In this document: positions 26,594-36,047 of the stretch, one piece after another
How positions within the stretch are numbered: position 1 is the first letter of the stretch
Layout of the letters: each line of letters opens with the position of its first letter
Program-made: the position numbers and the translations under genes
Notes under the pieces: model-generated
Databases searched by the model: none
Told to the model about the DNA's origin: nothing
Seen by the model: only the letters and a program-made list of their open reading frames with translations
Origin: Devosia elaeis
GTDB taxonomy: Bacteria > Pseudomonadota > Alphaproteobacteria > Rhizobiales > Devosiaceae
NCBI RefSeq assembly: GCF_001650025.1
Contig: NZ_LVVY01000119.1
Coordinates: forward strand, 43,067-107,066
Length of the DNA: 64,000 nt
Direction of reading: 5' to 3'

Positions 26594-28309
26594 GTGCGCT
26601 TGCAGAGCTATTTTCCCATTCTCGACTGGGGTCGACGCTATGACCGCCAGACGCTGGCCAGCGACCTCGTCGCCGCGCTCATCGTCACCATCATGCTGAT
26701 CCCCCAATCGCTGGCCTATGCCCTGCTGGCCGGGCTGCCGCCGGAAATGGGGCTCTACGCCTCCATCCTTCCACTCGTCGCCTATGCGATCTTCGGCACC
26801 TCGTCGGCACTCGCCGTCGGCCCGGTGGCCGTCGTCTCGCTGATGAGCGCAGCCGCCATCGGCCGGATCGCGGCCGAAGGCACGGCCGGCTATGCCAGCG
26901 CCGCCATCATGCTCGCCATGCTTTCGGGATTGATGCTGTTGTTGATGGGGCTGTTCCGGCTCGGTTTCATCGCCAATTTCCTGTCCCATCCCGTGATCTC
27001 GGGCTTCATCACCGCTTCGGGCATCATCATCGCCACCAGCCAGATCGGGGGCCTGCTCGGCATCGATACCCATGGCCATGCCATGCCCGAGCTGATCGGA
27101 TCGATCCTTCACAATATCGGCGCCGTAAACGGCCATACCGCCGCCATCGGCGCGGTGGCTCTGGCGCTGCTGCTCTGGATCAGGTTCGACCTCAAGAACC
27201 GCCTCGTCGCTCTGGGCCTGCCCGCGGGACCGGCGACGATTATCGTGCGCGCCGGCCCGGTCCTGGTGATTTTCCTCACCATGGCCTGGTCGGCCCTGCT
27301 GGATCTTGGCGGCAAGGGCGTTGCCCTGGTCGGAGCGGTGCCGCAGGGCCTGCCCGTCTTATCGCTGCCGGGCTTCGATCTCGGCGTGATCCAGCAGTTG
27401 GCGCTGCCGGCGCTGATCATTTCGGTGGTCGGTTTCGTGGAATCGGTTTCGGTCGCCCAGACCCTGGCTGCCAAGCGCCGCGAACGCATCGCACCCAATC
27501 AGGAACTGATCGGGCTCGGCGCCGCCAATATCGCGGCAGCCATGGGCGGCGGCTATCCGGTTACCGGCGGCTTTGCCCGTTCAGTGGTCAATTTCGATGC
27601 CGGCGCCGCAAGCCCGGCCGCGGGCGCCTTCACCGCCATCGGCATCGCGCTGGCGACAATCCTGCTGACGCCCTTCCTCGCCATACTGCCCAAGGCGACC
27701 CTTTCCGCCACCATCGTCATCGCCGTGCTGACCCTGGTGGATTTCTCCATACTCCGGCGGGCCTGGACCTATTCCCGCGCCGATTTCGCCGCCGTGGCCG
27801 TCACCCTGCTCGGCACGCTGCTCTTCGGCGTCGAGACCGGCATTTCGCTGGGCGTCGGCACCTCGATCCTGGTGTTTCTCTACCGGTCCTCGACGCCGCA
27901 TGCCGCCATTGTCGGCCAGGTTCCGGGCACCGAACATTATCGCAACGTCAAGCGCCACAAGGTGGAGACCGTGCCGGGCGTGCTCTCCATCCGGGTCGAT
28001 GAAAGCCTCTATTTCGCCAATGCGCGCTATCTCGAGGACCTGGTGACCAGGGAGGTCACCACCAATCCCGGCCTGAGCGACGTGGTGCTGATGTGTTCGG
28101 CCGTCAACGCCATCGACATGTCGGCGCTCGAAAGCCTCGAGGCCATCGAGCATCGTCTGCGCGATCTCGGCGTTGCCCTGCATCTCTCCGAGGTCAAGGG
28201 CCCGGTGATGGACAAGCTGGAGCGGACCGGGTTTCTCGCGCGCCTGGCCGGGGTCCATCTCAGCCAGCACCAGGCCATATGCGCCATCGTGGCAAGCCGC
28301 GCCGCCTGA
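26594..28309 (+). CDS. SulP family inorganic anion transporter with STAS domain
   Basis: Inner-membrane transporter of 571 residues. The SulP signature is at the N-terminus (VAALIVTIMLIPQSLAYALLAGLPPEMGLYAS), about ten or more helices follow, and a C-terminal cytoplasmic STAS domain covers roughly residues 440-560 (SIRVDESLYFANARYLEDLV and VNAIDMSALESLEAI). The start is a GTG with GGAG at good spacing. SulP proteins carry sulfate, sulfite, bicarbonate or dicarboxylates. Because it is paired with a persulfide-dioxygenase-like gene 24 bp upstream, export or import of sulfite or sulfate is the best guess. It converges with the C-S lyase gene, 25 bp away. Confidence 0.9.
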   Translation: MRLQSYFPILDWGRRYDRQTLASDLVAALIVTIMLIPQSLAYALLAGLPPEMGLYASILPLVAYAIFGTSSALAVGPVAVVSLMSAAAIGRIAAEGTAGYASAAIMLAMLSGLMLLLMGLFRLGFIANFLSHPVISGFITASGIIIATSQIGGLLGIDTHGHAMPELIGSILHNIGAVNGHTAAIGAVALALLLWIRFDLKNRLVALGLPAGPATIIVRAGPVLVIFLTMAWSALLDLGGKGVALVGAVPQGLPVLSLPGFDLGVIQQLALPALIISVVGFVESVSVAQTLAAKRRERIAPNQELIGLGAANIAAAMGGGYPVTGGFARSVVNFDAGAASPAAGAFTAIGIALATILLTPFLAILPKATLSATIVIAVLTLVDFSILRRAWTYSRADFAAVAVTLLGTLLFGVETGISLGVGTSILVFLYRSSTPHAAIVGQVPGTEHYRNVKRHKVETVPGVLSIRVDESLYFANARYLEDLVTREVTTNPGLSDVVLMCSAVNAIDMSALESLEAIEHRLRDLGVALHLSEVKGPVMDKLERTGFLARLAGVHLSQHQAICAIVASRAA

Positions 28310-28334
28310 TCTCATCCGGCGGCGCGAGTCTGCA

Positions 28335-29510
28335 TCACCGGTTCTTTTGCAGCACGCCGAAAATACGGTCCAGGGCCTCATCGAGTATAGGCCGCGGGGT
28401 CGCCAGGTTCAGCCGGAACGATCCGGCCCCGCCCAGGCCGCAATCCTCGCCGCCCGTCACCGCCACCTTGGCCTCCTCGCGCAGGAGCGGGGCAAGGTCG
28501 CGCCTGTTTGTCAATTGGCTGACATCGATCCAGGCGAGATAGGTGGCTTCGGGCATGGCATGCATGGCGCCGGGCAAATCCCGCGCCAGGCGCGCCGACA
28601 GATGTCGCCGATTGCCGTCGAGATAGACCAGAACTTCGTCCAACCAGGCATCGCCCTCTCGATAGGCGGCGATGCTGGCCCGGGTGCCGACATTGGACGC
28701 CCCACGGGTGACGTGGTGGCCCAGGGCTTCGAATTTTTCCGCATCCGCCGCATTGGAAAACACCATCTGCGCGCAGGCCAGGCCCGGAATATTCCAGCTC
28801 TTGGATGCGGAAATCGCCGTGAGCGTATGCGCGGCGGTCGCGTCGCTCAGCGAGGCATAGGGAATATGGCGGGCCTCGCCATAACTCAGCGGCGCATGGA
28901 TTTCGTCGGCAAAGACGCGCGCGCCGGTTCGCGTGGCGATGGCGGCCACGCGCTCCAGCTCAGCGCGGGAATAGAGCCGTCCCAGCGGATTATGCGGCGA
29001 GCACAGCACCAATAACCCGCCCCTTTCGGCCAGGGCCGCCTCGATCCCTTCCTCGTCGAGCCGCCAGATTCCGTCCGCATCGCGCTTGCACGGCACCTGG
29101 ATCACTTCGATCCCCTGCCGCGCCGGCAGCGACATGAAGGGCGGATAGGCCGGCGTGGGCAGGATTATGGGCTGGCCGGGCTCCAGCCAGTAAGTGAAGG
29201 CCAGCTCATAGGCGCGCAGCACGTCGCCCAAAAGGCCCACATGAGCCGGCTCGACGCTCCAGCCGAAACGGCGCTGCAAAAAATCCGCGCTGGCCTCACC
29301 GAGCTCCCGCGCCAGCGCCTTGGGCATATAGCCGGTTTCGAGGCTATCCGCCGTCGCGCGGATAGCCAGGGCAACCGGAGGCGCGATGCCGAAATCCATT
29401 TCGGCGACCCAGGCCCCGATCGTGCCTGGAAACAGGGTCCACTTCGTGCTGCCCCGCCGCACCAGTTCCTCGGCAGTCAGGGCATCCCATTGGGCGGCAA
29501 GCGTGTTCAT
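28335..29510 (-). CDS. PLP-dependent aminotransferase, MalY/PatB C-S lyase type
   Basis: Fold-type I PLP enzyme of 391 residues. The PLP lysine is in AISASKSWNIPGLACAQMVF, the phosphate-site and pyridine-site residues are in LCSPHNPLGRLY and VFADEIHAPLSYG, and the C-terminal arginine is in GGAGSFRLNLATPR. These motifs are those of MalY/PatB proteins, which carry out beta-elimination on cystathionine or other cysteine S-conjugates and release a thiol, pyruvate and ammonia. It lies 24 bp after the malonyl-CoA synthetase gene with its own GAGGA ribosome site, so it may be the last gene of the malonate operon, although its chemistry fits the sulfur genes on its other side better. Confidence 0.88.
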   Translation of the reverse strand: MNTLAAQWDALTAEELVRRGSTKWTLFPGTIGAWVAEMDFGIAPPVALAIRATADSLETGYMPKALARELGEASADFLQRRFGWSVEPAHVGLLGDVLRAYELAFTYWLEPGQPIILPTPAYPPFMSLPARQGIEVIQVPCKRDADGIWRLDEEGIEAALAERGGLLVLCSPHNPLGRLYSRAELERVAAIATRTGARVFADEIHAPLSYGEARHIPYASLSDATAAHTLTAISASKSWNIPGLACAQMVFSNAADAEKFEALGHHVTRGASNVGTRASIAAYREGDAWLDEVLVYLDGNRRHLSARLARDLPGAMHAMPEATYLAWIDVSQLTNRRDLAPLLREEAKVAVTGGEDCGLGGAGSFRLNLATPRPILDEALDRIFGVLQKNR

Positions 29511-29534
29511 ATCGTCCTCATCAGGTGGAATGGC

Positions 29535-31049
29535 TCAATCGGCGTAAAGGCCGGCAAAGCGGTCGCGCAGCAGGTTCTTCTGCACCTTGCCCATCGTATT
29601 GCGCGGCAGGCTCTCCACGAACAAAACCTGCTTGGGCAGCTTGAAGCGCGCCAGCCGCTGCTGGAGCATGGCGATGATGGCCGCATCGTCCCGCGCCGCG
29701 CCGGCCTCGGCCACCACCACGGCGGTCACCGCCTCGCCGAAATCGTGATGCGGCAGGCCGATCACCGCCGATTCCACCACGCCGGGGATTGCGTCGATCT
29801 CGGCCTCAACTTCCTTGGGATAGACGTTGAAGCCGCCCGAAATGATCAGGTCCTTGCCGCGCCCGACGATCTGCACGTAGCCGCGCTCGTCGATCCGGCC
29901 CAGGTCGCCGGTGATGAAGAAGCCATTGGCCCGCAATTCCTCGGCGGTCTTTTCTGGCATGCGCCAATAGCCCTTGAACACATTGGGTCCGCGCACCTCG
30001 ATCATACCGATTTCGCCGGCCGGGACGTCCTCGCCGGTGGCGGGATCGGTGATGCGCAGGTCCACGCCCGGCAGCGGCTGACCCACCGTGCCGGCGATCC
30101 GCTCGCCGATATAGGGGTTGGAGACATTCATGTTCGTTTCGGTCATGCCATAGCGTTCGAGGATGGCATGGCCGGTGCGCTCCTGCCAGCGGCGATGGGT
30201 GTCCTCCAGAAGCGGCGCCGAACCAGAGATGAAAAGCCGCATCGACGCCGCCGCCTCCCGCGTCAGCCCCGCTTCATCGAGCAGGCGTACATAGAAGGTG
30301 GGCACGCCCATGAGCACGCTGGTGCGCGGCATGAGCGCGAGAATGCGCGCCGGGTCGAACTTGCGCAGCAGGATCATCGAGGCCCCGGAGAGCAGCGTCA
30401 CATTGGTGGCGACGAAAAGGCCGTGGGTGTGAAAGATCGGCAATGCATGGATGAGAATATCGGACGGCCCATAATGCCAGGCTTCGCGCAGGGTCAGCGC
30501 GTTGGACACCAGATTGCCATGAGTCAGCATCGCGCCCTTGGAACGGCCCGTCGTGCCGGACGTATAAAGCAACGCCGCCAGGTCGTCCCGCTCCCGCGCA
30601 ATGGTTGCGAAATCCGTCCCGGTCCGGGCCGCCGCCACGGCGAGGCTGCCACCGCCATTGGCGTCGAGCGTCAAAATCCGGGCGCCGGCCGCCTTGGCAG
30701 CGGCGCCCAGCTCACCCTGCCGGGTGGGGTCGCAGACGAAGATCGCCGGCTCCGCATCGGTCAGGAAATATTGCATCTCCGCCGCCGTATAGGCGGTATT
30801 GAGCGGCAGGAACACGCCCCCTGCCCGCACGGTGGCGAGATAGAGGATAATGGCCTCGGTGGATTTTTCGACCTGCGCGGCCAGCCGGTCGCCGGGGCGC
30901 AGGCCCAGCTCCACCAGGGCATTGGCCATCTGCCCGCTCAGCGCCAGAAGGTCGCCATAGCTCAGACGCTGCCCCGCATCGGTCTCAATGGCCATTGCCG
31001 CTTCGTCGGCAATGGAGCCGGAAAGGACATCGAAAATATTGTCGCTCAT
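29535..31049 (-). CDS. matB: Malonyl-CoA synthetase
   Basis: Adenylate-forming ligase of 504 residues that makes malonyl-CoA from malonate, ATP and CoA. The phosphate loop YTSGTTGRSKGAMLTH, the motif YGMTETNM, TGDLGRIDERGYVQIVGRGKDLI and the C-terminal catalytic lysine in LPRNTMGKVQKNLL are present. Family assignment to MatB rests on these motifs and on the gene before it: the start codon overlaps the malonyl-CoA decarboxylase gene by 4 bp. Together the two enzymes turn malonate into acetyl-CoA. Methylmalonate is a known alternative substrate of some MatB enzymes. Confidence 0.9.
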   Translation of the reverse strand: MSDNIFDVLSGSIADEAAMAIETDAGQRLSYGDLLALSGQMANALVELGLRPGDRLAAQVEKSTEAIILYLATVRAGGVFLPLNTAYTAAEMQYFLTDAEPAIFVCDPTRQGELGAAAKAAGARILTLDANGGGSLAVAAARTGTDFATIARERDDLAALLYTSGTTGRSKGAMLTHGNLVSNALTLREAWHYGPSDILIHALPIFHTHGLFVATNVTLLSGASMILLRKFDPARILALMPRTSVLMGVPTFYVRLLDEAGLTREAAASMRLFISGSAPLLEDTHRRWQERTGHAILERYGMTETNMNVSNPYIGERIAGTVGQPLPGVDLRITDPATGEDVPAGEIGMIEVRGPNVFKGYWRMPEKTAEELRANGFFITGDLGRIDERGYVQIVGRGKDLIISGGFNVYPKEVEAEIDAIPGVVESAVIGLPHHDFGEAVTAVVVAEAGAARDDAAIIAMLQQRLARFKLPKQVLFVESLPRNTMGKVQKNLLRDRFAGLYAD

Positions 31050-32413
31050 GAAATTTTCCGTAGCGGATTAATGTTCTGGTTGGGCAAGGCCCGCCGGATC
31101 GCATCCGAGGCGGCAATGACGCCGCTCTCGGCAAAGGCCTCGTGGTTGCGCTCGATTTCGTCCAGCGCATAGAGGTAATTGACCATCAGCCCATGCGATT
31201 GGCGCAGCCCGGCGGCGGAGAGGTCGCCCAGCGGATTAAGGCGCTCCAGCCGGGCACCATTGCCCAGGTGAAAGCGCGCCACCGGATCGACCGGCCGGTC
31301 GGATTTGTCCCGCGCTTGCAGGAAATATTCCGCCGCTACCGGCAGCAACACCGCCGAAACCGCCGCCGCCCGCTCGGTATCCTCGTGCCAATCCGCATCA
31401 TCGAGCATGGCAAGCGCCTCCGCCAGCTCGGCGTCCAATGTATCCTCGGCCCGCCGCGTCTTGAGCCATGCGGCAAAGCCGGGGACCGGCGACAGCGTCA
31501 CGAAGGTCTGGATGGACGGCAATTCGGCCTTGAGCAGTTCCACCACCTGCTTGATCAGGAAATTGCCGAAGGACACCCCTGCCAATCCGCGCTGGGTGTT
31601 GGAAATCGAGTAGAACACCGCCGTATTGGCGTCCCCGGCGGCGATGGGCGCCCGCTCCAGATCGAGCAGGGGCGCAATGGCGTCAGGAATGTCACGCGTC
31701 AGCGCCACCTCCACGAAGATCAGCGGCTCGTCCACCAATTGGGGATGGAAGAAAGCGTAGCAGCGCCGGTCGGTCGGTTGCAGGCGGTTGCGCAGATCGT
31801 CCCAGTTGCGGATCTGGTGCACCGCCTCATAGCGGATGACCTTTTCGAGGATGCTGGCCGGTGTATTCCAGTCAATCTGGCGCAGGCTCAGGAAGCCGCG
31901 ATTGAACCAGGAACTGAACAGATGATGGAAATCGGCGTTGACGCCCCGCAATTCGGGATGCGCGCGCAGCGCGTCCAGCAGGTCCCGGCGCATCTCCACC
32001 AGCGTACTGGTGCCGCCCGGGGCCATGTTGATCCGCCGGAACAATTCCTGCCGGCGCGGTTCAGCGGCATTGTGCAGCGCTTCGATGGCGCCTGGCTCCC
32101 CCGCCTTCCAGGCCCGGAACGCGGCATCGACCGCGGCCTCGTCGGGACGGAAGCGCTCGGCCAGCATTTGCAGGAAAGCCAGCCGTTCTTCCGGCGACGC
32201 GGCGGAATATCCTTCGACTAGGGAGCGCGCCAGCGCCACGCCGGAGGCTTCGCCGCGCCGGGACAACAACAATTCGCTGAGTTGGGCAATATCGGGGGCG
32301 GTGACCGGCCCCGCCGCCGGCCGCCAGCCCATCAGGGCGCGGCCGCGCTCGGTCATGGCATCGATCAGATCGGCCAGAAAAGCCGGGCGCTCCGCCCCGA
32401 AGACCTTGATCAT
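31046..32413 (-). CDS. matA: Malonyl-CoA decarboxylase
   Basis: Enzyme of 455 residues that decarboxylates malonyl-CoA to acetyl-CoA. The family is recognised by an N-terminal helical domain and a catalytic domain with HLFSSWFNRGFLSLRQIDWNTPA, CYAFFHPQLVDEPLIFVEVAL and SISNTQRGLAGVSFGNFLIKQV. The serine and histidine regions typical of the family (SPVPGFAAWL; late RFHLGNGARLERLNPLGD) are intact. The ATG at 32413 has GGAGGAG upstream, and the operator-like repeat at 32435-32459 lies immediately upstream. First gene of the matA-matB transcript, divergent from the GntR gene. Confidence 0.92.
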   Translation of the reverse strand: MIKVFGAERPAFLADLIDAMTERGRALMGWRPAAGPVTAPDIAQLSELLLSRRGEASGVALARSLVEGYSAASPEERLAFLQMLAERFRPDEAAVDAAFRAWKAGEPGAIEALHNAAEPRRQELFRRINMAPGGTSTLVEMRRDLLDALRAHPELRGVNADFHHLFSSWFNRGFLSLRQIDWNTPASILEKVIRYEAVHQIRNWDDLRNRLQPTDRRCYAFFHPQLVDEPLIFVEVALTRDIPDAIAPLLDLERAPIAAGDANTAVFYSISNTQRGLAGVSFGNFLIKQVVELLKAELPSIQTFVTLSPVPGFAAWLKTRRAEDTLDAELAEALAMLDDADWHEDTERAAAVSAVLLPVAAEYFLQARDKSDRPVDPVARFHLGNGARLERLNPLGDLSAAGLRQSHGLMVNYLYALDEIERNHEAFAESGVIAASDAIRRALPNQNINPLRKIS

Positions 32414-32434
32414 GGCAATCTCCTCCGCGCCACT

Positions 32435-32459
32435 TATATCAAAATCCTATCCTGATATA
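32435..32459. promoter_or_regulatory. Candidate GntR (MatR-type) operator
   Basis: Perfect inverted repeat TATATCA-N11-TGATATA between the divergent matA and GntR genes, ending 22 bp before the matA start. It has the same geometry (7-bp arms, 11-bp spacer) as the candidate operator of the other GntR protein at 18136-18160. On the minus strand TATAAG inside it could be part of the matA -10. Confidence 0.6.
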
Positions 32460-32499
32460 TTTATCATGTCCATTCTTTCACATTTGACCAGTGCTTGCT

Positions 32500-33192
32500 A
32501 TGAATCGCACCGCAAAGGCAGGGAGCCCATTATTGTCCACGACTGGCCGGATCAGGCAGGCATTGGAGAACGCCATTCTCAACGGGGAACATCTCCCCGG
32601 CGCGCGGCTGGATCCCGAGGAACTGGCGCGGCAATTCGATTGTTCGCGCACGCCGATCCGCGATGTGCTCCAGCAACTGGAAGCCTCCGGCCTGGTCCAG
32701 GTGCAGCCCAAGCGCGGCACCTTCGTCACCCAATGGAGCTTCGAGGAACTGACCGAGCGCTTCGAGGTGATGGCGGAAATCGAGGCGGCCTGCGCGCGGC
32801 TCGCGGCCCGGCGCATCACCGAAGCCGAGCTTACCGAAATGCGCCAGGCCCACGCCGCATGTTCAGAAGCGGCGGCGGCAGGCGATGCGGAAGCCTATTA
32901 CCTGGTGAATACCGAATTCCACCGCTGCCTCTACCGGGCCACCCATAATGGCTTTCTCGCCCAGGAAGCCGCGCGGCTGCACACTATGCTGCAGCCCTAT
33001 CGCCGCATGCAATTGCGCAGCCGCCACCGCCTGGTCAATTCACTGGCCGAGCACCAGGCTATTCTCGACGCCATAGCCAGTGGCGATGCCGAGGCCGCCG
33101 CCCGGGCCACCCATGCCCATATCATCGTGCAGGGCGACCGGTTCCACGACCTCGTCGCCGCCATGCGCGTCTCCGGCACGCCCAAGGCATAG
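32500..33192 (+). CDS. matR: GntR family (FCD) regulator of malonate genes
   Basis: Regulator of about 230 residues. The winged helix (IRQALENAILNGEHLPGARLDPEELARQFDCSRTPIRDVLQQLEASGLVQVQPKRGTFV) leads into an FCD ligand domain with metal-binding histidines (NTEFHRCLY and LAEHQAILDAI). Divergent from matA and next to the inverted repeat at 32435-32459, so it probably represses matAB until malonate or malonyl-CoA is present. The start is unsure: the ATG at 32500 has no ribosome site, whereas a TTG at 32533 has AGGGAG seven bases upstream and would trim 11 residues of disordered N-terminus. The name matR is by analogy with rhizobial malonate operons. Confidence 0.85.
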   Translation: MNRTAKAGSPLLSTTGRIRQALENAILNGEHLPGARLDPEELARQFDCSRTPIRDVLQQLEASGLVQVQPKRGTFVTQWSFEELTERFEVMAEIEAACARLAARRITEAELTEMRQAHAACSEAAAAGDAEAYYLVNTEFHRCLYRATHNGFLAQEAARLHTMLQPYRRMQLRSRHRLVNSLAEHQAILDAIASGDAEAAARATHAHIIVQGDRFHDLVAAMRVSGTPKA

Positions 33193-33200
33193 GCCCGCCC

Positions 33201-33998
33201 CTATCCCTTGCGGAACGGGATGCACATGGGCCGGCCATGGATGGGGTCGGTGATGATATGGGCGTCGGTGTTGAACACTTCCGCGATGAGGTCAGCGCGC
33301 ATCAGCAATTCGGGATTGCCGGCCTCGCGGATGCGGCCATTGGCGACGAAGACCAGGTTATCGGCATAGCGCGCCGCCAGGTTGAGATCGTGCAGCACCA
33401 GCACGATGGTCTTGCCCTCGTCGCGGTTGAGCCGTGCGACCAGTTCCAGGCAATCGAGCTGGTGCGCCATGTCGAGATGGTTGACCGGCTCGTCGAGGCA
33501 GATGACGTCGGTATCCTGCGCCAACACCATGGCGATCCAGGCGCGTTGCAATTGTCCGCCCGACAGCGAACCGATCCGCCGGCGGCGCATTGCTTCGACG
33601 CCGGTTCCCGCCATGGCGCGGGACACCGCCTCGTCGTCCTGCGGGCTCCAGGGTTGCAGCATGGCCTGGTGCGGATAACGGCCCAGCCGCACCAATTCCT
33701 CGACATTCATGTCCAGCGGCGCGCTGGGGCTTTGCGGCAAGAGGCCGATCCGACGCCCCAGCGCCTTGCTGCCCAGCCGGGTGATATCCTCGGTATCGAG
33801 CAGGATCTGCCCCGACTGCGGCGCGTGCAGCCGCCTTATGGCGCGCAACAGCGTGGACTTGCCGCAGCCATTGGGCCCGGCCAGCACGGTGATCCGTCCG
33901 GCCGGGATGGGCAGGTTCAGCGCGTCGAGCACGACATCGCCGCCATAGGCCATGGTCAGGCCCTTCACCTCGATGCGGTTGGCCGCCAGGTCATCCAT
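33201..33998 (-). CDS. Iron-siderophore-type ABC transporter ATP-binding protein (FecE-like), module 1
   Basis: ATPase of 265 residues with Walker A GPNGCGKST, signature LSGGQLQRAWIAM, Walker B VICLDEPVNHLDMAHQ and H-loop VLHDLN. The AWIAM and HLDMAHQ sequences are typical of the FecE/FepC/FhuC group. It overlaps the permease gene by 8 bp and ends 8 bp from the convergent GntR stop. The module has no binding protein of its own on this strand; those next to it are divergent. Confidence 0.92.
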   Translation of the reverse strand: MDDLAANRIEVKGLTMAYGGDVVLDALNLPIPAGRITVLAGPNGCGKSTLLRAIRRLHAPQSGQILLDTEDITRLGSKALGRRIGLLPQSPSAPLDMNVEELVRLGRYPHQAMLQPWSPQDDEAVSRAMAGTGVEAMRRRRIGSLSGGQLQRAWIAMVLAQDTDVICLDEPVNHLDMAHQLDCLELVARLNRDEGKTIVLVLHDLNLAARYADNLVFVANGRIREAGNPELLMRADLIAEVFNTDAHIITDPIHGRPMCIPFRKG

Positions 33999-35031
33999 TG
34001 TTCTTGTCCTTGCGCATGAGCAGGTAGAGGAAATAGGGGGCGCCGATCAAGGCCGTCACCGTGCCGGCCGGCACTTCGGTGGGCGCGAAGGCGACGCGGA
34101 TCAACAGGTCCGCGCCGATCAGGATGATGGCGCCCAGCAGGATGGAGACGGCGATGCCCGCCGCCCGGGCCCGCCCGACCAGCAGCCGCGCCATGTGCGG
34201 CGCCAGCAGGCCGATGAAGCTCACCCCGCCCGCAAAGGCCACCGCCCCGGCGGTGAGCAGGGCGGCGAGAAAAAAGATCAAGATGCGATAGGCCGGCAGG
34301 TTGAGCCCGATGCTCCGCGAGGAGGTGTCGTCGAGATCGGCCGGCGGCAAATGGCGCGCTGCGATGGCGGCGGCAATCCCCGTGGGCACCAGCACCAGCA
34401 GCATGAGCTGGATTTCGGTGACGTTGATCGTGTTCACCGCCCCGGCCAGCCAGCGCGCTGCCTGTGAGGCCTGGTAGATCGGGCCGACCAGCATGAAAAT
34501 GGTGGTCAGCGCCTTGCAGACGGCCGCCACGGCAATACCGAACAGCAGCAGGCGGATCGCGGTGGAGGCCTGTTGCCCGGACAAAAGGAAGACCAGGCCG
34601 ATCGCCGCAATGGCGCCCAGGGCGGCGGCGAGCGGCTGCCAGGCGACAGAAACGATGAGCGAATTGGTCTCGCTGGAAAAAATGGCCATGAACAACACCA
34701 CCCCGAGCGCCGCGCCATCGACCACGCCCAGCACGCCGGGCGAAGCCAGCTCGTTGCGGGTGATGCGCTGCAACAGGTAGCCGGCAAAGGCGATGGCGCC
34801 CCCGGCAATGGCGGCGGCGGCGACACGCGGCAGGCGCAATTGCAGCACCACCAGGCGCTCCGTCTTGTCGCCCCCGCCGAACAGCACATGGGCGACATGC
34901 TCCAGGGGAATCCAGGTCGAGCCGAAGCCGATTCCCGCCAGGAACAGCAGCACGAAGATAGCGGCGACCAGAGTGGTCACGCCGATCGGCCCGATACCGG
35001 CGCGGGCCGGCCTATAGGTCATGTCGGTCAT
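33991..35031 (-). CDS. FecCD family iron-siderophore permease, module 1 (second subunit)
   Basis: Inner-membrane permease of 346 residues with about nine helices, the RLPRVAAAAIAGGAIAFAGYLLQRITRNELASPGVLGV signature of the BtuC/FecCD family and the conserved cytoplasmic motif GVSFIGLLAPHMARLLVG. It overlaps the first permease gene by 4 bp and the ATPase gene by 8 bp, giving a compact three-gene transport module. Confidence 0.92.
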   Translation of the reverse strand: MTDMTYRPARAGIGPIGVTTLVAAIFVLLFLAGIGFGSTWIPLEHVAHVLFGGGDKTERLVVLQLRLPRVAAAAIAGGAIAFAGYLLQRITRNELASPGVLGVVDGAALGVVLFMAIFSSETNSLIVSVAWQPLAAALGAIAAIGLVFLLSGQQASTAIRLLLFGIAVAAVCKALTTIFMLVGPIYQASQAARWLAGAVNTINVTEIQLMLLVLVPTGIAAAIAARHLPPADLDDTSSRSIGLNLPAYRILIFFLAALLTAGAVAFAGGVSFIGLLAPHMARLLVGRARAAGIAVSILLGAIILIGADLLIRVAFAPTEVPAGTVTALIGAPYFLYLLMRKDKNNG

Positions 35032-36047
35032 GCAAGCCTCCGCCTCAGCAGCACCAGAAGGGCGATAGCCCCCACCACGGCGGTGATCGCGCCCACCGGG
35101 GCCTCGACCGGATAGATGACGAAGCGCGCCGCCACATCGGCGAGAGTCGTGTAGATGGCCCCGGTTAGGGCGGCCGCAGTCAATTGGTGGCGATGCTGGA
35201 GGCCGACAAGCCGCCGCGCCACATGCGGCACGACCAGGCCGACAAAGGCCACCGGCCCGGCCATGGAAACCGCCGCGCCGGTCAGCAGCGACACCGCCAC
35301 GAACGCCGCGCCGCGCACGGCGGCCAGCGGCACGCCCAGTCCGGCAGCGGTCGAATCATCGGCCTGCGCCGCATCGAGCGACGAGGCCAGCGCGAAGCCG
35401 ATGGCCGCGCCGACGAGCACCACCGGAAGTCCGTTGAAGAACAGGCTGATCGGCCGGTCGACAAAGGCGCCCGAAAGCCAGAACAGCAATTGCTGCAATT
35501 GGGCTTCATTGCTGGTGAGCAGGATTTCCACCGCCGCGTGGGCGAGGCTGGCAAAGGTCACCCCGACCAGCACGATCTTGAGCGGTGATAATCCCCCTGC
35601 CCCCGCCGCCACGCCGAACACCACGATAGCGGTGGCCAATGCCCCGAACGCCGCCGCCAGCGACAGCCCGACCAGGGATTGCACCCCGAAGATGATCGTC
35701 GCCACGACCACCGCCAGCGATGCGCCCGCGTTCAGACCCAGCGTGTCCGGCGAGGCGATGCGGTTGCGCGACAAGGTCTGCACCATGGTTCCCGCCATGC
35801 CCAGCGCCGCCCCGGCCAGAGGCGCGATCAAGGCGCGCGGCAGCCGCAGCCCGGCGATCACCGTCGCCGCTTCCGTGCCATCATTGGCGAACAAGGCCGC
35901 CCAGACCTGCCCGGGCGTATAGAGGCGATAGCCCAGTGTCATGCTGGTCAGCCAGGCCAGAGCCAGCAGCGCCAGCAGCAGCCCATAGATGGCGCTACGC
36001 GACAGGACGATGCTGCGATAGCGCGGCGCCGTTGCGGCGATACTCAT
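35028..36047 (-). CDS. FecCD family iron-siderophore permease, module 1 (first subunit)
   Basis: Inner-membrane permease of about 339 residues. The family motif RLPRALIAPLAGAALGMAGTMVQTLSRNRIASPDTLGLNAGA is at 80-120 and GPVAFVGLVVPHVARRLVG near 280. The ATG at 36047 has GGAG eight bases upstream; an ATG at 36065 lacks a ribosome site and would fall in the shared control region. Divergent from the first binding protein gene, with about 97 bp between them holding the regulatory sequences. Confidence 0.9.
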   Translation of the reverse strand: MSIAATAPRYRSIVLSRSAIYGLLLALLALAWLTSMTLGYRLYTPGQVWAALFANDGTEAATVIAGLRLPRALIAPLAGAALGMAGTMVQTLSRNRIASPDTLGLNAGASLAVVVATIIFGVQSLVGLSLAAAFGALATAIVVFGVAAGAGGLSPLKIVLVGVTFASLAHAAVEILLTSNEAQLQQLLFWLSGAFVDRPISLFFNGLPVVLVGAAIGFALASSLDAAQADDSTAAGLGVPLAAVRGAAFVAVSLLTGAAVSMAGPVAFVGLVVPHVARRLVGLQHRHQLTAAALTGAIYTTLADVAARFVIYPVEAPVGAITAVVGAIALLVLLRRRLA

